Positions 47,025 through 58,860 of a DNA stretch of 64,000 nt are shown in pieces. Location: NCBI RefSeq assembly GCF_020536995.1, contig NC_068363.1:506001-570000 (forward strand), given 5' to 3'. The notes under the pieces are model-generated. The model did not search any database, was not told where the DNA came from, and was given only the letters and a program-made list of their open reading frames with translations. Source of the stretch: Dreissena polymorpha. Its lineage: Eukaryota > Mollusca > Bivalvia > Myida > Dreissenidae. The position numbers were made by a program, and so were the translations under genes. Each line of letters begins with the position of its first letter. Within the stretch, counting starts at the first letter, position 1.

Positions 47025-49675
47025 ATGGGTAGAAAAGATGCAAATAGCACGCACTCAGCACCTGTGGATACATATAGGAAACAAATAGGTGAGCAGGACT
47101 CCAGATCAGGCCTAACAATGAAGGGTACCATACATGTTACTCTTGAGCTCATTGATAAAAGGGATTGCCCCCACACACACACACACACACCCAACCCAAC
47201 TGTCAGCTTTGCAGGATAATGAAGAATAGTAAAGTGTTTTTTAAGCTTCAAATAAAGGGTAGTGAATAACCATGACAGTAAGATCGAAGACTCATAAATA
47301 TTTTAAAGTAGTATAAGTGTTTTATATTATACAGAAAGATTTCTGAAAAATATATTGTATTGTTGTTTTTCAACACTTACCAGAATCCCCATATAATGTA
47401 CCGTACTGAATATGTTCATGAGAAAATTAGTACCCCCTTAAAGTTAAAACTATTTATTTTAGCTTAATCGCATTGAAAAACCTATGGCTTATTTGAAACG
47501 CTATTGAGTCAATTTCCTGGGACTAGAACCGGTACTTGATGTCCTTTGGGGAGATCTAAAGAACGCTTCCACTGTATGGACTGAACCCATGACCTCCCGA
47601 TGGCTAGGCAGACACCATATCCACCATGGCTAAGTACCCCTTAGGCCCACCTACAGTATCTAGAAGGTGCATGCAAAATTATAATGATTATTTACACATA
47701 TGACCCATTTAGCTACTGTTAAGAATCAAACGTGTCACAAGCAGAAAACTCCTCTGACATTAGCCATATATGAAATTAAAACAGTTGTGTTCTGTCATGC
47801 TCACTGTCAGAAATGTAACAAGTTCACAGATAACTAGCATGCTTGCCGTAACAAGTTCACAGATAACTAGCATGCTTGCCTGATAAATTTACAAGATGTC
47901 TGAATAGATTTCAACCAGATGTATCAGTGTGTCTGACAAGCTCCGTTTGAATTTTGGTGGAGTCTTCAACAAGAAGTGAATGATATGGATATATATAATA
48001 TATTAAAAAATTCCATTTGTTGCTTTTAAGCTTACACAATGCCCTTTTACAATTTTTGTTGAAATATAGACTGTTCAAAAGTTTGCAGGTTATCGTGTTG
48101 AGTTATTTTTATGCCCCAAGTAGGGTGGCATAAAGCATTTGAACTGTCTGTCCGTCCGTCCATCCATCAGTCCGTCCGAAAACTTTAAAATTGGCCATAA
48201 CTTTTGCAAAATTGAAGATAGCAACTTGATATTTGGCATGTATGTGTATCTCATGGAGCTGCACATTTTGAGTCGTGAAAGGTCAAGGTCATCCGTCAAT
48301 GTCAAACGTAAAAAAATACAATCCAAGGGAAGTAATAAGCTTTAAAAGGGAGATAATTTCTAAACCTGCCAAATGATATATTGAAATTTTATGTCAAAGG
48401 TGCGCAGTAGGGGGCATTGTGTTTCTAACAAACACATCCCTTGTTTAATATACTTTTATTGCAGTTTCGAACTGTAACATTAATGATTTTTAAGTAGCTG
48501 TTGTACTTTTAATAATGTTTCCATTTTTGTAGAACTATTCTAGTTTCTCTTAATATGTTCATGTTCATAATATTTCAGGAAAACATGATTATAATAAGGA
48601 GAAGAGAAAACTTAAAGCTGCAAAAGCTGCTGCTGATCTTAAGAAATCCTCATCACCTGTAAAGGTACCTATATTTAATAATTAATTATTGATAATTACA
48701 GGTGTATGCTTAATTATTGTTATTCTTCTTGTTGTTGTTTCAATCTGTGCGTATCTAAATGAGAACATTTATCCGTAAACATGTGTCATTGTGAGCTTTG
48801 ATAGGCAAGGTTTACATGCATCTGATAAAGAACCAATATGGAGGTAAAGTTATAGTTCCATGTCTAACAAGAACTAGTAATCCTGGTTGCATTAATCCAA
48901 CTCCCAGCTACATGTATTGACCCTCCGGGTTTCAGCTGAAAAAGCATTGTTCTACAATTTGCAGATTTCATATTAAAATACAACTACTTATACACGTAAA
49001 TTGTCAAAAAAAATCATATTCATACAGCTGGCAACATAGAAAATTATTTTCACTTTTATATAATGTATAATTTTATATTGTAATAATATCATAAACATCA
49101 TGCAATGATGTTCCAGACGAACAACCAATGCGGTTTGTGTGTTTGAAGTGCTGGTATCCAGTGGGAATATAACGATTTCCCTACCACATTCACTTCTAAA
49201 AAAGCATTCCCTACCATTTATTCACAATTAGAACTTTGTTAAATAAAAAAGCAGGTTTTAGTAATATATGTTCATAAGATGGTAATTATTTCTAGGCATC
49301 ATGTACTGCATGTCCTTTAAGTATAATCCCAGATTAGCCTGTGCAGTTTCACAGGCTAATAAGGGATGCCACTTGCCGCCTAAACTAAATTTTTGATAGG
49401 AGAGTCTTATTTAACCAAAAATTCCATACAAGTGGAAAGTGTCATCGCGTGATTAGCGCGTGCAGACTACAGAAGCATTTCTGCTTTGACTCTTTACGTT
49501 CATGTACATGCCTTTAACCCAGTTTTTCCAGAACGGGCCCCAATTGGTCAATGTAAGGTTTTGTTCACTTCTTTATTTCCAGGACACAGTGATGGTTCTT
49601 ATCACAGGTCTACTGTTAATAGGTGGTTTATATGTGGGATTGTATTGGTATTTAAACAAAGAGCTGCCAAGATGA
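47025..49675 (+). CDS. TRIQK: TRIQK-like small membrane protein (triple QxxK/R motif-containing)
   Basis: Three exons with agreeing phases: 47025-47088, 48579-48664, 49583-49675; 80 residues. The N-terminus MGRKDANSTHSAPVDTYRKQ then IGKHDYNKEK matches the conserved opening MGRKDA-x5-PVDxYRKQIGKxDY of vertebrate TRIQK (86 residues). A lysine/alanine-rich helix follows (LKAAKAAADLKK), then one membrane segment (MVLITGLLLIGGLYVGLYW) and a short tail LNKELPR. The family is known as an endoplasmic reticulum membrane protein without a defined reaction. The start is fixed by the conserved MGRKDA and the context aaccATGG. An acceptor (atcccca g) just before it suggests a non-coding first exon further upstream. 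Of the Q-x-x-K/R motifs only QIGK is kept exactly; the others read TYRK and HDYN. Confidence 0.9.
47511..47640 (-). mobile_element. worn tRNA-derived SINE in TRIQK intron 1
   Basis: Shares with 19985-20140 the parts 'agaaccg', 'gggagatctaaag', 'gaacccatgacctcccg' and 'ggctaggc', in the same orientation. Confidence 0.55.
47810..47882 (+). repeat. 33-bp direct duplication
   Basis: 'gtaacaagttcacagataac' plus 'tagcatgcttgcc' occurs twice in tandem. Confidence 0.85.
48106..48447 (+). mobile_element. family D repeat, second copy, in TRIQK intron 1
   Basis: Starts 'tttttatgccccaagtaggg', has the (gtcc)n run, the same middle blocks as 41714-42012 and the end 'gggggcattgtgtttctaac'. It also has an extra block with 'aagggagataatttc'. 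Confidence 0.8.
49310..49470. mobile_element. family A palindromic MITE, worn copy in TRIQK intron 2
   Basis: 'agattagcctgtgcagtttc acaggctaat' palindrome, then 'ttccatacaagtggaaagtg' and 'gattagcgcgtgcag', matching the layout of 62612-62874 with many changes. Confidence 0.65.
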
Positions 49676-49984
49676 GAGAATGAAGATGCCTAAGTGTTAT
49701 AGCTTACATATCATTTAATTGGAAAGATCAATTTAAACGCACCCGGCCACTTTTTATGATATTTTCCATACCCCAGATACTTAGTATTACACCTGGGGTA
49801 CTTTTTGGTATTACCTGAGCTGTCAGTGACCTTTAAGCCTTATTTGACGACTATGCATTTGCCTATGATGAAGTTATACCAGTATTAATACTTGTTGTTA
49901 GTGAAAATTAATTAACTTTGAGATTCAAACATTTTGTTCCATTTTATGATAGGCAATGAAGATCAAGTGACTGAGTATTTACTC

Positions 49985-49990
49985 AATAAA
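49985..49990 (+). terminator. poly(A) signal AATAAA for TRIQK
   Basis: AATAAA about 310 bases past the TGA at 49673-49675. Confidence 0.4.
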
Positions 49991-50394
49991 TGGTGTCAAT
50001 ATGTTGCATCTTTTTATATACTAAATGTTGCACATAAAGGTGAATACATGTTTTAATTTAAACAATCTTTGAATATTGTGATGATTAGTTGTTAATCTCT
50101 GAACATATATTCGATAAGTTTTGTTACTTTTATGTTTTATGTATGTTAAACAATAATACCATTCTGTATTTTTGTTTTGTTATGGGTTTGTTAACATCGT
50201 TGTTGAATATAATTAAATTCACACATTGCATACTTGCCTTTTATTTATTTGAATATTATTTACTTATTGTATGTGTAACCCAAAGAATTTTCATCTTTAT
50301 GTTATATTTATATGTCTAAAATGCTTGTGACATACATTTTAATTAATACATGTGTCTCAATCATAAGATTTAAATTTCAGTTTGTTTTTGTTTT

Positions 50395-51425
50395 TTTAGC
50401 TCATCTATTTTTTGAAAAAAAATTATGAGCTATTGTCATCACCTTGGCGTCGGCGTCCGTGTTGGCGTCAGCGTCCGGTTAAGTTTTGCGTTTAGGTCCA
50501 CTTTTCTCAGAAAGTATCAATGCTATTGCATTCAAACTTGGTACACTTACTTACTATCATGAGGGGACTGGGCAGGCAAAGTTAGATAACTCTGGCGTGC
50601 ATTTTGACTGAATTATATGCCCTTTTTATACTTAGAAAATTGAAAATTTTGGTTAAGTTTTGTGTTTAGGTCCATTTTATTCCTTATGTATCAAAGCTAT
50701 TGCTTTCATACTTGCAACACTTACTAACTATCATAAGGGGACTGTGCAGGCAAAGTTATGTAACTCTGACTGGCATTTTGACAGAATTAGGTGCCCTTTT
50801 TATACTTAGAAAATTGAACATTTGGTAAAGTTTTGTGTTTAGGTCCACTTTATTCCTACAGTATCAAAGCTATTGCTTTCATACTTGCAACACTTATTAA
50901 CTATCATAAGGGGACTGTGCAGGCAAAGTTATGTAACTCTGACTGGCATTTGGACGGAATTATGGGCCCTTTATACTTAGAAAATTGAAAATTTGGTTAA
51001 GTTTTGTATTTTGGTCCACTTTACCCCTAAAGTATCATAGATATTGCTTTCATACTTGGAACACTCGCAAACTATCATAAGGGTACAGTAAAAGGACAAG
51101 TTGCATAACTCTGGTTGTCATTTTTACGGAATTATGGCCCTTTTTTGACTTAGTAACTTTGAATATATGGTTAAATTTTGTGTTTCGATCCACTTTACTT
51201 CTAAAGTATCAAGGCTATTGCTTTCAAACTTCAAATACTTTCATGCTATCATGAGATTACTGTACCTGGCAAGCTTAATTTTACCTTGACCTTTGAATGA
51301 CCTTGACTGTCAAGGTCAAATTATTAAATTTTGCTAAAATTGCCATAACTTCTTTATTTATGATTAGATTTGATTGATACTTTAACAAAACTACTCTTAC
51401 CTGACATACCACAATAGACTCCACC
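50395..51425 (+). repeat. ~178-bp internal tandem repeats of an interspersed element
   Basis: Begins 'ttttagctcatctatttttt' and 'ggcgtcggcgtcc'. Then 'ggttaagttttg.gtttaggtccac', 'gtatcaaagctattgctttcatacttg', 'ctatcataaggggactgtgcaggcaaagttat' and 'ggcatttt.ac.gaattat' recur four to five times. The end has 'accttgacctttgaatgacc'. Non-coding. Confidence 0.85.
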
Positions 51426-51780
51426 CAAACCATCCCCCGTGCCCTCCCTCCCCCCCCGAATCCCCCCCCTATTTTTTTTTTAAGATCATCTCACAAATGA
51501 CCACCACACCCTCACACAATATCCCCCCCCCCCCCCCACCCCACCCCACCCCCAATTTTTTTTTGAAACGGTTAAAAAACACAAATATTTATTTTTATTA
51601 TTTTATTTTTGAAATACCGTCCAACCATCGCACCCAAAAATCCCCAACCCGAATCCCCCCCCCCAATTTTTTTTTTTTGCATTTTTTTCGCATTTTTGGA
51701 AAATAATGTAATAAATGTCCACACCCCCACACTATACACCCCTCTTCACTCTACCCCTCCCTCCTTTGTGATTGAAATTG
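51426..51780. repeat. C-rich low-complexity region
   Basis: Runs of C, 'ccaccccacc' and poly-T tracts; ORFs here are proline/phenylalanine artefacts. Confidence 0.8.
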
Positions 51781-52342
51781 AGAGTCCCTTCACCTTTAAA
51801 AAGAAAATAGATGAGCGGTCTTGCTCTTGTTTATTTTATTTCATCAGTAAATCTCAAATGTAAAAAAGACGGATTTGAGTGGAAGAAAACAAAAAAAGAA
51901 ATATATGCAATTTACCATAATTGAACTTGCATAATATAAATACATTGTTTCAAGATTTTGTTTGAAATCCTTTGCACCTAATTTGCATTATGTGACAACT
52001 TCTTATAATGATACGAACTTGTTCTTAAGGGGAAAATACCCATTTTTGCAAAGTAACAATTTAAAAAATTCAAAATAAAATAAAAAAATGATTCAAACAA
52101 GGGAAGTAACTATCATGAAAACATATACATTACAGTTTGTACAACTTGTTATTGGTCGTTTGGAAAATTTCATTTTGAATTTAATTGTGCTTGTAACAAT
52201 AAATGTATTTGTAACATTTATTGAACTTAAAAAAAATATTTTATTTGATACAGGTATTGTTCTTGTAACAATTATTTTTATTATAACTGTTATGCTACAT
52301 GTATTACATGTTTTGTACTTCATACATGTATTGTACATGTAG

Positions 52343-52625
52343 CCTTTTTATCCCCCGCCATCGGCGGAGGGATATTGCTTTGGCGTTGTCCGTCCGTCCT
52401 TCCGTCCGTCTTTCCGTCCGGCCGGAGCCATATCTTATAAGTGCTTGGACGGATTTCATTGAAACTTGGTATGAGTATATATATGGATACTAGGATGATG
52501 CACGCCAAATGGCATTGTACACCATCTGTTAATAACGGAGTTATGGCCGTTTGTATCTTGAAAAAATGCCTTTTTGAGTGTCAAATATAACACTTTTGTG
52601 TCCAGAAGCATATTGGCGGGGGATA
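52343..52625 (+). mobile_element. interspersed repeat with 'cccccgccatcggcggaggg' end
   Basis: The tip 'tatcccccgccatcggcgga' and the end 'atattggcgggggata' are inverse related. The body has (gtccgtcc)n and 'gttatggccgtttgtatctt'. It has the same general build as family D. Confidence 0.65.
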
Positions 52626-52867
52626 TCAATTCAACGAATTTACTTCTTGGTCTTTTATTTACTTGTAAAATTTAGTCTACTTGTAACATGTATTAAACTT
52701 GTTACTTACAATGATTTTGTAACAATAAGTATGCCGGGACATGATTGTGATTTTTATACTCTTATGATACACGTGACTGCTGAGGACGTGAATGAATACT
52801 TTATATACAATTATTTGAGGACGTTTATGAATAACTTATACATAGAGGGTAATCACGTGATAGACAA

Positions 52868-53245
52868 GCTGGCGACGCCCATGCCGGGACAGTTATTTTT
52901 CGCCATTTTATACCCTTCATTACTCTTGTTTAATTTTAAAATGACGCTCACTTTCCAGCAATACCAGTAAACATGTGATTAGCGTTTATTTCGTATTAAA
53001 ATTCGCTTTATATCTCGACTTTACTTCCCGCAAATTTTCTCAGTGGAGCTTTAATTAGGTCATCCCGCTAAGAAATTTCGCAGCGAGTAAAGTCGAGAAA
53101 AAGAGCAAATATCAACACGAAATAAACGCTAGTAACTTTCTTGCTGATATGGCTGGAAAGTGAGCGTCATTTAAACAATAAATACAAGTAATAAAGGGTA
53201 TAAAACGGCGAAAATACCTGCCTTGGCATGCATTCCAGGTGGATA
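52868..53245. mobile_element. fold-back element, arms of ~165-180 bp
   Basis: The left arm (ttatttttcgccattttata ... gacgctcactttccagc ... gattagcgtttatttcgt ... tctcgactttact) is repeated in reverse at 53070-53245 (gagtaaagtcgagaaaaaga ... acgaaataaacgctagta ... ctggaaagtgagcgtcat). Only about 30-40 bases separate the arms. Confidence 0.85.
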
Positions 53246-53717
53246 TTGGTGTATTGAGTTGATATAGCCCTTAATTTAAGTGATTTTTTTTATATTTCTA
53301 TATACTAAATTAAACATGGTTTATCCTGCTGACCGTGCTTTAAGTTTTCATCTGGACTTTTTGTGATTTAAAAATTGACATTATTGCCGTTATCTTGTTC
53401 ACGGCATTTTGTCATTTCTTTGCTTTTCAATACTATACATAAATTGACATGTAACTGAGACGTGTTCAGTTATTTGTATTAAAACGTAGCGTTTCAAGTA
53501 ATTATATTGTTTAACCAATGAAATTTGCTATTAAGTATCTTTAAATGTTGATATAAATTTAAAAAGGAAATGCGATCGGAGATACCAAATTATCATGCTG
53601 TGTGTTTCGAACTGGGTTTTTTTATAATCACGTGTGTTTACGCTCACATAAATATAACTGGTCATTGCCCAACCTGCGAGGTAAATTATATCTCGCTGTT
53701 CAAATACGTAAGATTAG

Positions 53718-54702
53718 CTACTGGTCATGTACGTAATTCCGGCCACTTTTGGGACTATTTAAGAAAAATCTTTAGTGTTAGGCAACTGGTTGAAACTAAA
53801 CTTCACATATATAATCCTGGGTTCAAAACTCACCTAGCATGAAAATTTAAATAGAATTAGATCGGTGAATGTTACTTAATGAACAGAAAATGATGACATG
53901 TAAACTATCCATTTTCGTAGGTTAAATGTACCTAAAAAATCGGCCACTTTTCGGTTTGATCTGCAGATAAAATTACAAAGCAATATCTTTTGACAAATGT
54001 CCTCAATTTCAGAGTATTAATCAATGTTTATACTATTAATATTTTTGACTTGAAATTTAAAATAAATGCGAAATTATTACACCATTTACTCCCCCTACCT
54101 ATTTTAATAAATATAAACAATGGGGAAACTGCTATTTCATTAAAAAATATTTGTTTTTAATGTGTTTAATAAATTTTTTCAAACATAGCTAAAAAAGTAA
54201 ACACATTTTGTTTGAAAAGTTGACTTCAGTGTTGATTATTAGTAAACGCTTATATATAATATTTAAACATGTAATCTAGCAATATTCTTATAAAGGGAGG
54301 TAATTCATATATTAAAAATTTATATTTAGCTTCTAATTTGTATGTTTTGAATATAAGTTTTTGTACAATAAATTGGTAAAACTTGGATTAAAGTTTATTA
54401 GATAAAATAAAAATAATTTTATCAAATATATTTGTTTCTTATATGATTATAATTGTTGCAACATATGATGTCATCACTTTCCCCATGAGCCAAATATTTC
54501 CTGCTATATTTGTGACATTTTAACACAAAAGTTTACGGTGATATGGTTCTTACATTTGCAAAATATTGCGAGTGGGGATGGTTTTCATGTTGATTTTTCT
54601 AAATAAAAACAAAATATGTGCGTCAAGATCATGAAAATGATTTTACACAGGTGGCCGATTTTTTACGTACAGGCCGGAATTACGTACATGACCAGTACAC
54701 TT
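53718..54702. mobile_element. possible decayed element with inverted ends
   Basis: 'actggtcatgtacgtaattc' plus 'cggcc' at 53719 recurs in reverse at about 54670-54698, and 'aaaatcggccac' occurs in reverse at about 54652-54663 and direct at about 53936. About 0.95 kb of AT-rich sequence lies between. Confidence 0.5.
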
Positions 54703-55355
54703 TATTTCTTATTTCTTATATCATTAAATCAAGATTTTGTAATAGATCTACGTGCACAGTCAATATGTTTTTGATTTGCCGAATCTTATCTTTTGTAATA
54801 TTGGAGCGTTTGACATATCGGAAGCATTAATTCTACACGAAATTGTGATTAACAACTGCAGCATTTAAGAGATATTGGTGTTGTACGAAAATCATCGACT
54901 TCATAAAGCATTTATTAACCGCATTAGTATCATGCGCGAGACAATATATTCAACACTTACTTCCAAATTGATGCGCCAGATATCACGCGCTCGGCACGCG
55001 CCTACCAGACGACACTTCTGGGAAATCCGAACGCGTCATCTGCACGCGCGTTATTTACTGCCTAACTTTGGTAGGCAAAACATGGTTTCAAAATGTCGCT
55101 GCAATATATACACTTTATTTGGCAGGAATATTGCATAAGGTTTAGTTCTACACTTGTAACAGTAAAGTCAACACATGTTTGGCGGGTTTGCGTAAATATA
55201 TTCGTCCTAGTGAGTCAAGTTGATTATTCGTTAGGAAACTATTGAGAATATACACGTCTATGCAATATTGAATTTTCAAAGTTCGTAAGAACGTCCGAAT
55301 ATGTGCGTGACAACGAACAACGACGTTGAGTGTCGAACGCGAGGGATGTGTGTTA
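54703..55355. other. intergenic, nothing recognised
   Basis: Includes a GC-richer stretch (about 54980-55050, 'cacgcgctcggcacgcgcc') with no supported gene. Confidence 0.35.
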
Positions 55356-55540
55356 AGTGTCCAGATCAGGGACGACACTCTCCGCTGGATTTTTGTTAAG
55401 AAGAGATTTCCTTTAAAAGAAAAATTCCATATAAGCGGAAAATGTCGTCCCTCATAAGCATGTGCGGACCGCCCCGGCTAATCTGGGATGACACTGTACG
55501 CACCTGCATTAAGCCCAATTTTCTTAAAACGAGTCCCATA
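55356..55540. mobile_element. family A MITE, shortened copy
   Basis: 'agatcagggacgacactctc' at one side and 'ggaaaatgtcgtccctcata' then 'gctaatctgggatgacactg' at the other; 'cattaagcccaattttctta' matches the terminus. Confidence 0.75.
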
Positions 55541-56970
55541 TCAACATCTTTAATCCAACCAGATTCCCCGGGTACTATGGATGAAGGCAATCGGTGCCAT
55601 TCCAGGCAATTAGCTGTCTTATATGCATCAGGGCATATGCTATCTTTCCCGTTTGTGATAACCGGAAAGAACCGAAATAAGTAAAGTACAGATGTATGTC
55701 ACGGGACTAACACCATGTAAGCTCAAGTTGTTGCTTATACCTTCTGATTTTTACCGGTACTCGAGTACCGTGTGTCCGCTTTTGCAAGATAAATGTCTAA
55801 ACAAAGGTGTTTTATCTTTTTTATTTAATTGAAGAAAAGATTGTTCGTTTGGTCTCTTAAATGTGTCCCCTGAACTCATGAAATCATTTATGTAGCAACA
55901 AAGAAAAACTTGCAAATCAAAATATATGCTTCGCCGTGATTCAAGCGTTATGTGATATATTTTTCTTTCAAACTTACTGCATCCAATTAAGTGGATATTC
56001 TTAAACAATTCCAACATGTAACTGATACCCAGAGCAAAATAAGTATAAGTGTATACATTTATTTAAAAAAACATTTAACATTTTATTAAATTATTTATAA
56101 ATTCACTTAACAGTGCACGCTTTTTGACGATGCTGCGAAGCAGCTCGTATAAGTTATCATACTATGATAACAATGGCGACCTATGTAAAAGACCGAGCCA
56201 GTCCGATTGAGATAGCTCGATTTTTCTAATCGGCATATCTCGCTGATTATCATTGATAAAGATATAGGAAGCTCAGCTATAAATAGGACAGCATATTCTG
56301 GGAAAAAGATTTAATAATAGTTTAAAAACGTTAATTTTAAATCAGTTATATTCAATCCATTATAAGTTTATAGATCAATGAAACAACTATGCATTTTCTG
56401 TATTGTATTTGGCATTTGTCGTTATTCAGTAAATAAATTGCGAATTAAAACGTGTATAATTAACTTTCAACGCGATCATGAGTGTAAAGAAAACGAATTA
56501 TTTCGAACCTGCCATTTGTAAACGTTGTAGCGCCTATGGTATATAAACAACATAATAGCCATGTGGTATCTGTGAAACTCGCTCTTCTGCGTGCTTTGCC
56601 ATTTTGCATATTTAATAAACTGTTCAAACAGAAATTACAGAGCCACATCAGTGCACCTTCTATGTTTGATAATTCATTCGTTTGTTGGATATTGTTTGCT
56701 GTTTTTAAACACATATTAGGTCATATCGCGGAGATTTAGTTAACCTCACCATGTGTTCATGGGTGAACTCACGTATTCAAGTGCTCTTATGACTCAGTTT
56801 TGAATTTATATGCTGAAACGTAATGTTATAACCCATAAACGTTTTACTGTAACAGAACGTTATTTTAAGATAAGTGGTACAGAAAATACACGTCGAATAT
56901 CTTTTTAAAGATATTTCTTGTTATATTTGATCGAGAATGTAACCCGTCTCCCAGTTTCGCTGAATGGATC
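55541..56970. other. intergenic, nothing recognised
   Basis: A 16-bp perfect palindrome CGGTACTCGAGTACCG lies at about 55755. No gene supported. Confidence 0.35.
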
Positions 56971-56989
56971 AAGTTCCCCACGGGTACTA

Positions 56990-57212
56990 CTTCCCCGTAT
57001 CCCCAATTTTGTTTCGTACCCTTCAGTTGTCGTACCCATTTTGTTTCGTACCAAATTTTGTTTCGTACCCAAATTTTTTTCCTACCCAAATTTGTTTTTC
57101 GTAACCAAATCTTTTTATGTAAAAAATTATTTTTTTTGGCATAATTTTTGTACCCAAAATTTTCGTACCCATTTTTTACCTACCCAAAATTTATTTTCGT
57201 ACCCACATACAC
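56990..57212 (+). repeat. TCGTACCCAAATTTTGTT-type tandem array
   Basis: Ten or so degraded units of 'ttttgtttcgtacccaaa'. ORFs over it (for example 56918-57223) are by-products. Confidence 0.8.
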
Positions 57213-58029
57213 AATTGTGGTGATGTAGATAAACTTAAATATATGCTTTTATATCAATCGTCTTCAAAAGCATCGTCACACCAGTACTGTCAGTACTTTG
57301 ATTAAAAATCAGAACACCCCTATTTCCCAAATTCCTCATTCAATATTCGAATTGCACTCTCGTCTAAAGTACGGATACTCTGCGACAGTTGGCGCGCCGT
57401 TGTTTACGAGCACGAGGTGGATATCGGACCTGTTTCCTTGACGAGTTTCTGCGCGATCCCATGGGAAGGTTCAACACGTTGGCGGTGATCGGCGAAGATT
57501 AAATAGCCGGCAATTACGCAAATATTGCCCGACACTAATTGAAACTTATGTTTACAACTTGGGGTACATTGTCAAACATTTGCGCAGACGGCCTTAGGTG
57601 TGTAAAAACTGCCACTTTGAATTGTTCGGAAATTCGAAAGAACTTGTTTGATTATAACACCAGTACAAGCTCGGGCTACATCGCATGCATGTCTAGACAA
57701 TACATTAGAACGTATCTTACGCGAGTTCAAGAAATTAATATAAGAAAATAGAAGAATAAACTGGAATAAAAAAAGGCCATGAACATGTGTATCAATCACA
57801 CTTACGTTAACTTTATGCATATATTTGGTATTCCAAAAAGAGCAGACTAGGTCTAGAGCATCAGTCAACTTGGATTGCATGTAGGTGTTCAAATAAGGAT
57901 GAATATACCACATCAAAATACTAAGTTATAGAGTTATTATTTCGAAGTTGGCATGACCTTTCCGCTGCTAAAGCTGCAATACACGAGCACTAACGGCACC
58001 TATAACCTTAATAAAAAGAAAGTTTAATC
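57213..58029. other. intergenic, nothing recognised
   Basis: Short ORFs at 57539-57751 (plus) and 57572-57916 (minus) lack family or splice support. Confidence 0.35.
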
Positions 58030-58860
58030 AAATAGGCGCAGTTTTCATCCAACTAATAAAACCTGTTCGAATTGTGATTATTTGCGCTTTTGTGTTCACT
58101 AAGTGGCACTGCATGCTTATTTGTGCCTTACGGAACTTTTTCTCAATGCTAACTGATGTTGCGAACGTATTTGTACTCTTTAGTAATTGTTTTACAAGCT
58201 GATGGTGTTGGCTTGCTTAAATTGTACTTTCTAACAATTGTTTTCTAGGCTTTGTGGTGTTGAAGGTTTACATGTGGTCTACAGAGGGCATTAAGCTTTA
58301 AATGTGTTGCGGACTTACCTGTGTTATGCGGTAATGCTTCTCTAACCTAACTTGTGATGCAAGGTTTACTTGTGCACTAAATCAACTGTTCTCTAAGCTG
58401 ATTGACGTCGAAGGATTACTTGTGCTCAACATCATTGTTTCTGTAAGCTAACTGATGTTGCAGACGTACTTATGTTATGTAGACACGGATCTCTAAGCTA
58501 GCTTTTGTTGTATGTTTGGTTGTGCTAAAAAGGAATGGATCTCTAATCAAACTGATGTTTCATGATTAATTGTTCTCTCCATCAAAGGTCGGCTACGGTA
58601 ATTTGTATAGGATGATTACGTGTAATCTATACTAGTATGTGTGTTTGTGCTCTTCAAAGCATGTAAGCTAGCTGTTGCTGCAGGTCTGCTCGTGCGCTAC
58701 AGTATTCTAGTTTTCTAAATACCTGATGTTGTAGGCTTAGTTGTACTAAACATCACGGAATATTTCAGCTAACTGATGTTGAAGACTTTCTTTTGCTCTA
58801 CGACAATAAAGTATGCTAACTTGTGTTAAGTGGGTAGACTTATTTCTGCACTACCGAAAT
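58030..58860 (+). repeat. degenerate left part of the satellite, period near 60
   Basis: 'ctaactgatgttg' and 'gcttacttgtgct'-like motifs return every 55-70 bases but with many changes, blending into the ordered array to the right. Confidence 0.65.

Noticed and set aside
51497-51863. Proline/phenylalanine-rich ORFs
   Set aside because: They translate poly-C and poly-T low-complexity sequence.
56865-57223. ORFs across the TCGTACCC array on both strands
   Set aside because: Repeat-driven; no splice or family evidence.
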